DNA from: an uncultured Eubacterium sp.
GTDB taxonomy: Bacteria; Bacillota; Clostridia; Lachnospirales; Lachnospiraceae
DNA: 40,073 nucleotides
Direction of reading: 5' to 3'
NCBI GenBank assembly: GCA_934316925.1
Contig: CAKREC010000016.1
Location: 1-40,073, forward strand
The position numbers and the translations under genes are program-made. Below, piece after piece: positions 1 to 8,708 of the stretch. Numbering within the stretch: the first letter of the stretch is position 1; the number at the start of each line of letters is the position of its first letter. Under the pieces are notes generated by a model, which was not told the origin of the DNA, did no database searches, and was given only the letters and a program-made list of their open reading frames with translations.

Positions 1-86
1 TCCTTAGACTGATACACGACAAAATATACCATATATCCGATCATGACCATAAAAACAGCCAGGATCAGATATGTGATCACTGCCAT
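1..86 (-). CDS. N-terminal fragment of a membrane protein, probably a penicillin-binding protein (partial)
   Basis: An ATG at 86 opens a frame that runs off the left edge of the window. The 28 visible residues begin MAVITYLILAVF and form one hydrophobic segment followed by VYQSK, which fits a single N-terminal membrane anchor. The start lies 13 bases past the stop of the upstream SEDS gene, so the two are probably co-transcribed. In Lachnospiraceae this position usually holds the class B transpeptidase partner of the SEDS polymerase. That identity is inferred from position and membrane topology only, because no catalytic domain is visible. The Shine-Dalgarno is weak (AAAGG about 16 bases upstream). 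Confidence 0.5.
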   Translation of the reverse strand, partial: MAVITYLILAVFMVMIGYMVYFVVYQSK

Positions 87-99
87 TTCACGGTTTAAT

Positions 100-1500
100 T
101 TACCTTTTTGCTTTTCGGTTTTTCTTTCTTCCCTGTTGTTCTTGAAGCGTTTCAATTTTTGCCTCCTCTTCCTTCTGATTCAATACATACATTCCCTGAA
201 TGATACTAAAAATGATGATCGTTGTAATGATCGAACTACCACCATAACTGATCAGTGGCAATGTAACACCTGTCGATGGGATAAACTTCGTTGCCCCGCC
301 TATACACAAAAAGACCTGAAATATAAAGACAACACTCAGTCCAAATGCACACAATTTGTAAAATCTCTTTTTCATTTTCATGGCAATATTGACAAACATA
401 ATGAAGCAGCTACAATAGATCAGGATCAGGCAGATGGAAAACAGCATACCGAATTCTTCTGTAATTCCCGAAAATATAAAATCACTCTCTACAACAGGAA
501 CACTCTCTGGCATTCCCTGCCCCAGACCCATGCCAGCCACTCCACCGGTTCCGATTGCAAACAGGCTCCGGCAGATCTGATATGCTTTTCCATTGATATT
601 CGGCCACGGATCTTTCCATGCGATCACACGCGTCTGCACATGAGAGAACAAATGGTACGCGGCGATCGCTGCCAGTGTTCCTCCACCCAGACCGGCAGCC
701 AGATAGCCGATCTGCATCGTTGCAACATATAATACCACCAGATAGGTAATAAAATAGATCAAAGCCGCACCCAGATCTTTTTCAGCTACCAGTATCAGAA
801 CATGGACCGCTGCCACCGCCGTAATGATACAGATCATACGAAAGCATTCTTTCTTTTTATCCTCTGCTCCCCGCATTGCCATTACTTTTGTAAGTGTTGC
901 CGCGATAAAAAACACATAGATGATCTTTACAAACTCAGACGGCTGCAAGGACACGCCTCCCACACGGATCCAGTTTACGGCACCATACCGTTCCTCACCG
1001 ATCACAAAAACAAGCATCAGTAAAAGAATACCGCAAATTGCATATTGCCAACCTAACTTTTCCCAGATGACAAAGCGCTGGATGAAAAATGGGACAAATA
1101 AACAAACACCCATGGCAATCGCTGCCATAACCAACTGTCTGATCGCATACGCATGATCCAGTCGTCCCAGCATGATAAATCCGACCATCATACACATCAT
1201 CATATTATTCAGCACAAGCTTTGACATTCCTTTGTAGAACACCTGATAGATATTGACAAAGAAAAAATAGAATATCAGCTCCGCGCCAAAAATAGCAATG
1301 GTTTCCAGATCCTGATTCTCTACAATAAGAACCAGGTTGCATATAAACACAAATAAAATTGTCAAACTCCTCTGAATGCGGAATACACGCTCTTTTCCTT
1401 CCTGCGTTTTCCGTGTTACACCACGGAATGAATAAAAAGTATACAGAGCGAAAATAAATATGAGCGCATATCGTGCCAATTCTGCCACAATCAAATCCAT
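100..1500 (-). CDS. SEDS-family peptidoglycan glycosyltransferase (FtsW/RodA/SpoVE)
   Basis: A 466-residue polytopic membrane protein. SEDS proteins polymerise lipid II into glycan strands together with a class B penicillin-binding protein. Signatures visible are NWIRVGG followed by LQPSEFVKI, the acidic extracellular-loop motif ESDFIFSGITEEFG, and LPLISYGGSS near the end. The length exceeds a typical RodA (about 390) because of an extra N-terminal hydrophobic region of roughly 100 residues and a charged Lys/Glu-rich C-terminal tail. The start overlaps the end of the U32 gene by 10 bases, with GAGG ten bases upstream, suggesting translational coupling. Whether it serves elongation (RodA), division (FtsW) or sporulation (SpoVE) cannot be settled here; zapA upstream leans slightly to division. 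Confidence 0.9.
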   Translation of the reverse strand: MDLIVAELARYALIFIFALYTFYSFRGVTRKTQEGKERVFRIQRSLTILFVFICNLVLIVENQDLETIAIFGAELIFYFFFVNIYQVFYKGMSKLVLNNMMMCMMVGFIMLGRLDHAYAIRQLVMAAIAMGVCLFVPFFIQRFVIWEKLGWQYAICGILLLMLVFVIGEERYGAVNWIRVGGVSLQPSEFVKIIYVFFIAATLTKVMAMRGAEDKKKECFRMICIITAVAAVHVLILVAEKDLGAALIYFITYLVVLYVATMQIGYLAAGLGGGTLAAIAAYHLFSHVQTRVIAWKDPWPNINGKAYQICRSLFAIGTGGVAGMGLGQGMPESVPVVESDFIFSGITEEFGMLFSICLILIYCSCFIMFVNIAMKMKKRFYKLCAFGLSVVFIFQVFLCIGGATKFIPSTGVTLPLISYGGSSIITTIIIFSIIQGMYVLNQKEEEAKIETLQEQQGRKKNRKAKR

Positions 1501-3740
1501 TGTCTTAAAACCTCTCTCACTTCTTTATTTTCTTCGAATGTAAAGTCGATCCGACGCCAGTTCTCTGATTTGCCCTGTCCTTTTCTGGCATCTTTGGTAT
1601 AAACCGTGTTATAGCAATACCGGCAATGGGTACATACGATAAACCGGTCTCCTTTTGGCGCCTTGACCGGTATTTGCTGATCCCCTTTGCCGCAGCGTTT
1701 CAATGTCTTTGCCAGACAGCTTTCCGTTACCATAACTGCCTGTCGGCCGTATACAATATCCGGTCCCTTTTGCAATCCAAATTCCTCATAAACCTGCATC
1801 GCCATTGAATTCATCTGATACAGATTTTCATCTGCCAAAAGGCACGCATCCGGCCAGAATTTCTTCGCATATAAATACATGGCATGACTGTTTACCATTA
1901 CAGCAGACACCAGTGGTCTAAGCGATCCGCCCCATTGCTCCCAATCTTTTAAAAAGTTTTCCTTTCCCTTTCCACGAAGCACACGAGGGAATGATATGGC
2001 AATGTCGGTTTTCTGCAACAGCCGCGCAGCTTCCGGCAAGTCCTGACATGGAAAGTCTTCGAGTTTCAGATGGATCATGGCAGAGGAACCTGCCACCTCC
2101 AAAACGGTACGCAGTTGTTCAAGCCCTGTTACACTGACCAATGTTTTTCCCTTAATTTCTTTTTTTGCCGGCACTTCTGTCATAGCATCTGAACAGACCA
2201 TCCTTTTCATCCTGTGGTCTTTTATATACGTTCTGCCAAAGGCTTCCTGCCACTTGTCAATGGCATCTCTACGAAGTTTTTTGAGTGCGCCTACCGGCAA
2301 AAACACATCCGGATCGATCGAACAGGTCAGCGAATCCATGCAATACCAGGTATTGCCAAGCGAGCATACCGCTTTCTGAACATCTTCCTTTGTTGCCGCC
2401 TTTTTGACCGCCCCTGTTACCTCTTGTCCTTCACAGGAAACCTCAACATCTTTTGCCTGCAGTGTCAGTTTCATCGGTTCACCCAGATGAGCCGAAAAGC
2501 TGCCTGTTAATGGAATGTCCTCCTTGCTTTCCTGCATCTTCATCTGGATCCAGTTCAACAGATCCTGATTTCTGGTACGATATAATTTCTGCCCTGCATA
2601 TATATGTGAATCCGGCAATACTTTTGGTCTTATCGTGTGACCTTTTTTCGCCGGATCTTTTACCGTGTATTCGTAGCAGCTGTTCCCCTCTTCATCCCGA
2701 AATTCCAATACATCCTGGTAAGATATATCTTTTTGCAGCTCTACTGTCGGCTGATACCGGTCTGCTTTCGATACCGTTCCTACGAGTGAACCATAATGGT
2801 TATTCCGCTTTGTATCGATCATATTCTGTTTGTCTTTTTCAAATAGAAAACTCTTAGAAAAACCGCCCCGGTTATACAGGTCCTGACAGCGAACATAGTC
2901 CTGCCACAATGGACTATCTGGATCTTCTGCCAGCATTTGAAAGGCTTCTTTTCCATTGGTCAGATAGTAATCCGTATATTTGCGGTAAACATATGCAAGA
3001 AAGGCACTATATTCCACCTTCTTCATCCGTCCTTCAATCTTAAAAGAATCAATTCCGCTCTCTATAAGTTCCGGTATCTGAAACAGGGTACAACTGTCTT
3101 TGGTGCTAAAAAGATAACCATCCCCATATGGCGTTTTATACGGCAGGCGGCATGGCTGTGCACACATGCCACGATTGCCACTGCGGCCACCGATCACCTC
3201 ACTCAACAGGCATTGTCCGGAATAGCAGTAACACAGTGCTCCGTGTACAAAGACCTCAATCTCCAGATCGGTCTGTCTCCTTGCTTCCCGGATCTCCTCA
3301 ATTGAAAGTTCCCGCGCCGGAACATACCGCGTCACACCATATCTTTTAAAAAGATTTGCTTCTTCTCCGGAAAAAATCGTCATCTGCGTGCTGGCATGCA
3401 GATCCATACCGGGAAAATTTTCATGCAGAAACTTCAATACGCCAAGATCTTGTACAATACAGGCATCCAATCCATTTTCATACAGTGGAGCGATCATATC
3501 ATATAGATCATTCTTTAATTCATGTTCATTTAACAGTGTATTTACTGTAAGATAAATCTTCTTTTCTTTTAAATGCGCATACAATAACGCTTCCTGTAGT
3601 TCATCGACCGATGGATTTTGAGCAAATGCTCTGGCTCCAAAACGGCTTGTCCCTACATATACTGCATCCGCCCCCATATTTAGCGATGCATAAAGGCTCT
3701 CTATGGATCCGGCCGGTGCCAGAATTTCTACCTGTTTCAT
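1491..3740 (-). CDS. U32 family peptidase-like protein (collagenase-like / RlhA-type, long form)
   Basis: A 749-residue protein. The family signature is clear at residues 162-180: EVFVHGALC, then CYSGQCLLS. Cysteines at about 170, 177, 193 and 197 match the conserved cluster that binds an iron-sulfur centre in RlhA, the E. coli U32 member needed for 23S rRNA C2501 hydroxylation. The N-terminal TIM-barrel begins ILAPAGSIESL. A long C-terminal extension (from about residue 380) is typical of the large U32 proteins of Firmicutes. The true reaction is unknown: some members are annotated as proteases, others act in tRNA or rRNA hydroxylation. The start is supported by AGGAG seven bases upstream. 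It lies between zapA and the SEDS gene and overlaps the latter. Confidence 0.9.
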   Translation of the reverse strand: MKQVEILAPAGSIESLYASLNMGADAVYVGTSRFGARAFAQNPSVDELQEALLYAHLKEKKIYLTVNTLLNEHELKNDLYDMIAPLYENGLDACIVQDLGVLKFLHENFPGMDLHASTQMTIFSGEEANLFKRYGVTRYVPARELSIEEIREARRQTDLEIEVFVHGALCYCYSGQCLLSEVIGGRSGNRGMCAQPCRLPYKTPYGDGYLFSTKDSCTLFQIPELIESGIDSFKIEGRMKKVEYSAFLAYVYRKYTDYYLTNGKEAFQMLAEDPDSPLWQDYVRCQDLYNRGGFSKSFLFEKDKQNMIDTKRNNHYGSLVGTVSKADRYQPTVELQKDISYQDVLEFRDEEGNSCYEYTVKDPAKKGHTIRPKVLPDSHIYAGQKLYRTRNQDLLNWIQMKMQESKEDIPLTGSFSAHLGEPMKLTLQAKDVEVSCEGQEVTGAVKKAATKEDVQKAVCSLGNTWYCMDSLTCSIDPDVFLPVGALKKLRRDAIDKWQEAFGRTYIKDHRMKRMVCSDAMTEVPAKKEIKGKTLVSVTGLEQLRTVLEVAGSSAMIHLKLEDFPCQDLPEAARLLQKTDIAISFPRVLRGKGKENFLKDWEQWGGSLRPLVSAVMVNSHAMYLYAKKFWPDACLLADENLYQMNSMAMQVYEEFGLQKGPDIVYGRQAVMVTESCLAKTLKRCGKGDQQIPVKAPKGDRFIVCTHCRYCYNTVYTKDARKGQGKSENWRRIDFTFEENKEVREVLRQWI

Positions 3741-3804
3741 CTACACACTCCTGTTATGGTAAAAAACAGACTGCAAAGCAGATCACTACCTCACAGTCCG
3801 TCAA

Positions 3805-4209
3805 CTATTTTCTCTGTTTTAATTTCGTTTCCAGTTCAATCCGCTTTTCACGGTCCTTTTTCCAGGATGTCTCCATCTCATCTTTCTCTTTCTGTAAGCG
3901 GTCAACCTGATCCTGCAGTTTGATCATCTCATGTTTCATATCAAGGATCATCTTGTCCTTCTTCTGAATCTGTTCATGGTAGTCCCTCGCTGCATCTTTT
4001 GCCTTATAATAATCATCTGCTATATTGATCGCCAGCAAAACATTGCGAAGATCCATATCCAGACGTTCATAATAGTCCATCTGCTTGAACTCGGCAAACT
4101 TGTGATTGATATACGTCGCGATCTGCTGCGCATAATCATCACTGTCTACACCACTGATCGCGTACTTGCGGCCATCGATCAAAACTTCTGTTGTATTCTT
4201 GTTTTCCAT
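3805..4209 (-). CDS. zapA: Cell division protein ZapA-like
   Basis: A 134-residue protein. The N-terminal half (about residues 1-75) matches ZapA: a short beta strand with TEVLIDGRKYAI, then DDYAQQIATYINHK and the conserved helix ending LLAINIADDYYK. The C-terminal half is a long, highly charged coiled coil (Lys, Glu, Asp, Gln heptads), as in FtsZ-associated ZapA dimers. ZapA bundles FtsZ filaments at the division site. It is longer than B. subtilis ZapA (about 85 residues); the difference is the extended coiled coil. GAGG seven bases upstream supports the start. It lies 47 bases after ruvB and about 60 before the U32 gene, a common order in Lachnospiraceae. Confidence 0.85.
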   Translation of the reverse strand: MENKNTTEVLIDGRKYAISGVDSDDYAQQIATYINHKFAEFKQMDYYERLDMDLRNVLLAINIADDYYKAKDAARDYHEQIQKKDKMILDMKHEMIKLQDQVDRLQKEKDEMETSWKKDREKRIELETKLKQRK

Positions 4210-4256
4210 AGGAACACCTCAATTGTTATTCTTATTTCAGTATACATGATATCCAT

Positions 4257-5255
4257 TCATTCGTCAAACGGCAATCCAAAGTGTAAATAGGCATTTCGTG
4301 TGACGATCCGTCCTCTTGGCGTACGCTGGATCAGTCCATTCTGGATCAGATAAGGTTCATATACATCCTCCACCGTACCACGGTCTTCGCCAATGGCAGC
4401 CGCCAGAGTATCAAGGCCGACCGGACCGCCGGAAAACTTTTCGATCATGGTCATCAGGATATTTCGATCCGTATGATCCAGTCCCATTTTATCGACTTCC
4501 AAAAGATTCAGTGCAAAGTTGGCAACCTCTCCGGTGATCACGCCATCATATTTTACCTGTGCAAAATCTCTCACACGCTTTAATAAGCGGTTTGCCAGAC
4601 GAGGCGTTCCTCTTGACCGTCTTGCAATTTCTTTTGCGCCTTCCTCTTCCATTTCGACCTGAAATACTGCTGCTGAACGTCTGACAATCTGTGTCAGTTC
4701 TTCTATTGTATAAAATTCAAGCCGATGAACCACACCAAATCGGTCACGCAATGGCGCCGTCAGCATCCCCGCTCTGGTTGTTGCTCCTACCAGTGTAAAC
4801 TTAGGCAGATCCAGCCGGACACTTCGGGCAGAAGCCCCTTTTCCGATTACAATGTCAATGACATAATCCTCCATTGCCGGATATAGTACCTCTTCTACCT
4901 GACGGTTCAGTCGATGGATCTCATCCACAAATAACAGGTCTCCGTCCTGCAGATTGTTCAAAATCGAAGCCATATCACCCGGTTTTTCAATGGCAGGACC
5001 GGATGTGATCTTTAAATTCACATCCATCTCATTGGCAATAATTCCTGCCAGCGTTGTCTTTCCAAGTCCAGGCGGGCCGTATAACAGTACATGATCCAGC
5101 GACTCGCCTCTTGCTTTGGCTGCCTCAATATAAATCTTTAAATTTTCTTTTGCCTTTGTCTGACCAATATAATCTTTCAATAACTTAGGTCTTAAACTAT
5201 TTTCAATTTTGTAATCTTCTTCGATCACATCTGTTGTTATAATCCGTTTATTCAT
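4257..5255 (-). CDS. ruvB: Holliday junction branch migration helicase RuvB
   Basis: RuvB is the hexameric AAA+ motor that, with RuvA, drives branch migration of Holliday junctions. Visible are Walker [10 protein letters not shown], Walker [10 protein letters not shown], sensor 1 with [19 protein letters not shown], and the C-terminal winged helix ending [17 protein letters not shown] place the start at 5255 (332 residues, MNKRIITTD) because GGAG sits six bases upstream. A second ATG at 5267 overlaps the ruvA stop (TAATG) and would add four residues, but it lacks a well-placed ribosome binding site. Either way ruvA and ruvB are tightly coupled. Confidence 0.96.
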   Translation of the reverse strand: MNKRIITTDVIEEDYKIENSLRPKLLKDYIGQTKAKENLKIYIEAAKARGESLDHVLLYGPPGLGKTTLAGIIANEMDVNLKITSGPAIEKPGDMASILNNLQDGDLLFVDEIHRLNRQVEEVLYPAMEDYVIDIVIGKGASARSVRLDLPKFTLVGATTRAGMLTAPLRDRFGVVHRLEFYTIEELTQIVRRSAAVFQVEMEEEGAKEIARRSRGTPRLANRLLKRVRDFAQVKYDGVITGEVANFALNLLEVDKMGLDHTDRNILMTMIEKFSGGPVGLDTLAAAIGEDRGTVEDVYEPYLIQNGLIQRTPRGRIVTRNAYLHFGLPFDE

Positions 5256-5266
5256 CGCCGTCTCCA

Positions 5267-5878
5267 TTATCCCATATTTTTCAGGCTTTGTTTCAGTATT
5301 TCTTCTACTGTTGTATTTTCATCAAAATCACATCGTCCCACAGCCTTTGCCGCCTCTGCCGCAGAATACCCAAGGGCAACCAGTGCTTCGATCGCATCCT
5401 GGCTGGCAGAAGACATCGCGGTCTGCCCCGCTGTTCCCTGTCCATTCTTCGCAAAGCTGGATTCAAACACCTCTTCCAGATCACATTTATCCTTCAGTTC
5501 CAGAATCACTTTACCTGCTGTTTTGGCACCGATCCCCGGAGCCTTCGCAATACTCTTGGCATCATCCGCCAGTATCGCAAACCGCAGCTGGTCAGCATCC
5601 ATCACCGTCAGCACGCCCAACGCACCTTTCGGACCGACGCCATTGACCGTGATCAGCATTTTGAACATATTTAATTCATCCCGTGAAAGAAAGCCAAACA
5701 GCTGCATAATGTCCTCTCTGACATGCAGGTATGTATAAATTTTCACTTCCCGTCCAACCGACGGCAATTGTGATAGAACCGATCCCGGTACCAGGATCTC
5801 ATATCCCATTCCCTGATTTTCTACCACAATACGATCCTGCTCTACCGTATCCAAAATTCCTTTTATATATGCGATCAT
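5267..5878 (-). CDS. ruvA: Holliday junction DNA-binding protein RuvA
   Basis: A 203-residue protein. The N-terminal OB-fold domain starts [10 protein letters not shown] and includes [11 protein letters not shown]. Two helix-hairpin-helix motifs follow ([16 protein letters not shown] and [22 protein letters not shown]). The C-terminal domain III that contacts RuvB ends [16 protein letters not shown]. RuvA tetramers hold the four-way junction open for RuvB. The gene lies 19 bases after cls and overlaps the longer possible ruvB start by one base. No ruvC is in the window, as usual in Firmicutes, where RecU resolves junctions. Confidence 0.96.
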   Translation of the reverse strand: MIAYIKGILDTVEQDRIVVENQGMGYEILVPGSVLSQLPSVGREVKIYTYLHVREDIMQLFGFLSRDELNMFKMLITVNGVGPKGALGVLTVMDADQLRFAILADDAKSIAKAPGIGAKTAGKVILELKDKCDLEEVFESSFAKNGQGTAGQTAMSSASQDAIEALVALGYSAAEAAKAVGRCDFDENTTVEEILKQSLKNMG

Positions 5879-5897
5879 CTATCGTCTCGTCCCTTTC

Positions 5898-7472
5898 CTA
5901 AACTAATGTGTCAAATACATTTAACAGATGTTGGATGATCCGTCTTTTCAGTGGTCGTTTTTTCCACTGTTCGAAACTGATCTCCTCACTGACTGCAAAT
6001 GTATCCATAAAATCTTTTTCCACCTGCCGGCGGAATGTCTCATCGTAGATCCACACGCCATTTTCATAGTGCAGATAAAAACTCCGGTAATCCATATTGA
6101 TCGTTCCCACAATGGCACAGTGTTCGTTCATGATCACTTTTGAATGTACAAATCCTGGCGTGTATTCAAAGATACGGATTCCATGCTCGAGCAAAATGCC
6201 ATAATTAAATTCCGTCATCCATTTGATATGTTTCTTATCCGGGATATTGGGTGTAAGGATCCGGACATCCACACCACGGCTCGATGCTTCGATCAATGTT
6301 TCAACCATCGTTTCATCCAAAATCAGGTAAGGCGTCATAATATATAGCTTCTGCCCTGCATACTGGATCATCTGCTTGTAAGAATTTCCCACAAAGGATC
6401 GTGTACTGATCGCCGGACCGTCTCGAAGCACATGACAATACATATCACTTGTCACGCCATGTTGTCCCGGTTTGTACTTGTCATAGTCGATTGATTTCCT
6501 TACCCGGCACACAGACCACAATTCCAGAAAAGCGATCGTCATTCCCCATACCGCGTCTCCCTCAATCCGCACACCGGCATCTTTCCAGATACCGAACCGC
6601 TCAACCAGATTGGCATATTCATCCGCAATATTGAAGCCACCGGTATAAGCAATATTTCCATCAATGACCACAATTTTCCGGTGATCCCTGAAATTCATAA
6701 ATAATTTATTGACATAGCGGTGGATCGGATTGAACACCTCTGTCTGAATCCCTTCTTTATTGAGATTGGCAGCAAAATCGTTATCGGTGCGGATCAATGA
6801 TCCAAAATCATCATATAAAAATTTTACCTCAACCCCCTGTTTTACTTTTCCAACAAGAATATCATGCAGTTTATCCCACAAGGCACCTTCTGCTACAATA
6901 AAAAATTCAATGAAAATAAATTTTTCCGCCTTTTCCAGGTCAGCAAACAGATCATCAAAGGCGACCTCTCCAAAATCATAATACCTCGCCTGATTATTTT
7001 TGTAGATCGGCGATCCCATCGCTTCCATATATTTGGACATTCTGGAACTAACCGGGTGCTTCTTTGAAAATTCTTCTTCAATTTCCGGATGAAACACGAG
7101 ATTCTGATCAACTTCTTTGGTGTGAACCTTTATCTGATAATTTAACTTGTTTCTCTTTCCTACTTTTCCCCAAAGCGCAAACATGATATAGCCGGAAATC
7201 GGCAGTACAACGATAATGCAGAGCCACGCAAATTTGTACGACATACTGCGGTTATCATTGGTCAGTGCCAACACGGCGAGAACACCAAGTATCTCCATGA
7301 TAACATAAAAATACATGAAATACTGCCGCAATACAAATGGCAAAAAAATGATTACTGCAAACTGGAATGCAACCAGAACAGCTACTACTGCCGCTCTCAC
7401 AAATCCGCTCAATTTGTTCTGGACGCGTCCCTTCAATCCCTGCAGATGATGTAATCTTTTATTCCCTTCCAT
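5898..7472 (-). CDS. cls: Cardiolipin synthase-type phospholipase D protein
   Basis: A membrane enzyme that condenses phosphatidylglycerol into cardiolipin. Two hydrophobic helices (about residues 25-70) and a third (80-103) precede two phospholipase D domains. The first HKD motif is canonical: H264, K266, D271 in HRKIVVID. The second reads HSKVIMNE (H443, K445), so its last acidic residue is Glu450 in place of Asp; GTINMDYRSF follows as expected. I choose the ATG at 7472 (524 residues) because GGAG lies six bases upstream. The ATG at 7511 would sit inside the predicted -10 promoter box. The gene heads the cls-ruvA-ruvB-zapA run and diverges from the RNase H-like gene. Confidence 0.92.
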   Translation of the reverse strand: MEGNKRLHHLQGLKGRVQNKLSGFVRAAVVAVLVAFQFAVIIFLPFVLRQYFMYFYVIMEILGVLAVLALTNDNRSMSYKFAWLCIIVVLPISGYIMFALWGKVGKRNKLNYQIKVHTKEVDQNLVFHPEIEEEFSKKHPVSSRMSKYMEAMGSPIYKNNQARYYDFGEVAFDDLFADLEKAEKFIFIEFFIVAEGALWDKLHDILVGKVKQGVEVKFLYDDFGSLIRTDNDFAANLNKEGIQTEVFNPIHRYVNKLFMNFRDHRKIVVIDGNIAYTGGFNIADEYANLVERFGIWKDAGVRIEGDAVWGMTIAFLELWSVCRVRKSIDYDKYKPGQHGVTSDMYCHVLRDGPAISTRSFVGNSYKQMIQYAGQKLYIMTPYLILDETMVETLIEASSRGVDVRILTPNIPDKKHIKWMTEFNYGILLEHGIRIFEYTPGFVHSKVIMNEHCAIVGTINMDYRSFYLHYENGVWIYDETFRRQVEKDFMDTFAVSEEISFEQWKKRPLKRRIIQHLLNVFDTLV

Positions 7473-7501
7473 GATATTCTCCATTTCCATAATTTTAATG
7501 T

Positions 7502-7528
7502 ATTGTATCATATTTTTACGGTTTGCAA
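7502..7528 (-). promoter_or_regulatory. Predicted sigma-A promoter of the cls-ruvAB operon
   Basis: On the minus strand, an extended -10 (TG-A-TACAAT, hexamer 7502-7507) lies 15 bases from TTGCAA at 7523-7528; TGTTGC at 17-base spacing is an alternative -35. The predicted transcript start would lie downstream of the ATG at 7511, supporting the cls start at 7472. Confidence 0.5.
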
Positions 7529-7550
7529 CACACTTTTTTTGTTGTATTAT
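7523..7550 (+). promoter_or_regulatory. Predicted sigma-A promoter of the RNase H-like gene
   Basis: TTGCAA (7523-7528), a 16-base spacer, then TATTAT (7545-7550), about 47 bases before the ATG at 7597. The -35 hexamer is self-complementary and is also a candidate -35 for cls on the other strand. Confidence 0.5.
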
Positions 7551-7596
7551 TGAAGTATCATTTTATGAGAAAAAATAAACGGAGTGAATAAATGTT

Positions 7597-8706
7597 ATGG
7601 AGATTGTAGAAAAAATTCTGGATATTGACAATGCCGCCGTTCGTGACGGTCTTTTGGCACTTCCCTGTCCCACAGAAGATGTCTGTTTTTTTGATATTGA
7701 AACAACCGGTCTTTCTGCTCAGGTTTCTTCTGTGTATCTGATCGGCGTGATTCACATTTTTGAAGGTAAACTGAAACTGGTTCAGTGGTTCGCCGATGAT
7801 TATGTAAGTGAAAAAGAACTTCTTCTCCATTTTACGGATTATATTTCCGGATTTCAAACACTGATCCACTTCAACGGAAACACCTTTGATGTGCCATATC
7901 TGCGTCATAAAATACAGCAGCATAAGATAGAAACGACATTTCCCCCTCATGACCATATGGATCTGTATTCTTATGCCCGACATTTACGCCCATATATTCA
8001 CACAGCAAATCAAAAGCTCACGACGATGGAACGTTTATTTGGTTTTGTCCGAAATGATACGTTCTCCGGAAAAGACTGCATTCAATTATACCTTGATTAT
8101 ATGAAAATGAAATTCTATAAAGACCGTGGAACTGCTGCAAAAAAGAATCAGCTGCTGCAGCACAACCGGGATGACTTATTGGGTACAATCACATGTGGAA
8201 ACTGCCTTTGCTATGCAATGCCTGAAATTCTCTCATATTCAGAAGAATATACAGAGGATGCGGTTCTTTTTTCTGGAAAAACTTCCGGCACCTATAAGAT
8301 TCCTCTCCAGCTTGAATCTCCTCTTGGTTTTTCTCTTTGTTGCGATGACAGATCCTGCACTGCAAAAGTTCCTCTTCACAAAGAAACTTTATATCATTTT
8401 TTCCCTGACTATAAAAACTATTATTATCTTCCGGATGAGGATATGGCGATCCATAAAAGCATTGGCACCTATGTGGATTCCTCCCATCGAAAAAAGGCAA
8501 CAGCCAGCAATTGTTACGTCAAACAGCAAGGTACCTTTTTTTGTATTCCTGCCGCTTTTTCTCCAGATTCACATACGATATTCCAAAAAGGATACAAAGA
8601 AAAAGACCGCTATCTTCTTCAAAAAGAAAAGCAGCCCGAAACTCCTCTTTTTACGAAAGAGGAAGGAATCGAACTGCTCCTTGCCATACATAAAGAATTC
8701 TTCTAA
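7597..8706 (+). CDS. RNase H-like (YprB-type) DEDD exonuclease-domain protein
   Basis: A 369-residue protein. The N-terminal ~200 residues form an RNase H-fold DEDD nuclease domain: FFDIETTGL (D33, E35), HFNGNTFDVPYL (D98), a conserved MDLY, and HNRDDLLGT (H189, D192). This matches the RNase_H_2 / YprB family, predicted to act on nucleic acid but without a firmly known substrate. The C-terminal ~170 residues match nothing I recognise and contain no obvious TPR repeats, which some YprB relatives carry. GGAG lies 12 bases upstream of the ATG; an in-frame stop at 7585 rules out a longer form. It is the only plus-strand gene in the first 23 kb and ends two bases from the converging alaS stop. Confidence 0.82.
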   Translation: MEIVEKILDIDNAAVRDGLLALPCPTEDVCFFDIETTGLSAQVSSVYLIGVIHIFEGKLKLVQWFADDYVSEKELLLHFTDYISGFQTLIHFNGNTFDVPYLRHKIQQHKIETTFPPHDHMDLYSYARHLRPYIHTANQKLTTMERLFGFVRNDTFSGKDCIQLYLDYMKMKFYKDRGTAAKKNQLLQHNRDDLLGTITCGNCLCYAMPEILSYSEEYTEDAVLFSGKTSGTYKIPLQLESPLGFSLCCDDRSCTAKVPLHKETLYHFFPDYKNYYYLPDEDMAIHKSIGTYVDSSHRKKATASNCYVKQQGTFFCIPAAFSPDSHTIFQKGYKEKDRYLLQKEKQPETPLFTKEEGIELLLAIHKEFF

Positions 8707-8708
8707 AT

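Noticed and set aside
43..732. Long plus-strand frame opposite the SEDS gene
   Set aside because: The translation is Cys/His/Arg-rich with no domain; it is the antisense shadow of a clear gene, as are the other long frames opposite alaS, thlA and recG.
7473..7511. Longer N-terminus for cardiolipin synthase starting at 7511
   Set aside because: That ATG lies within the predicted -10 region, while 7472 has a well-spaced GGAG.
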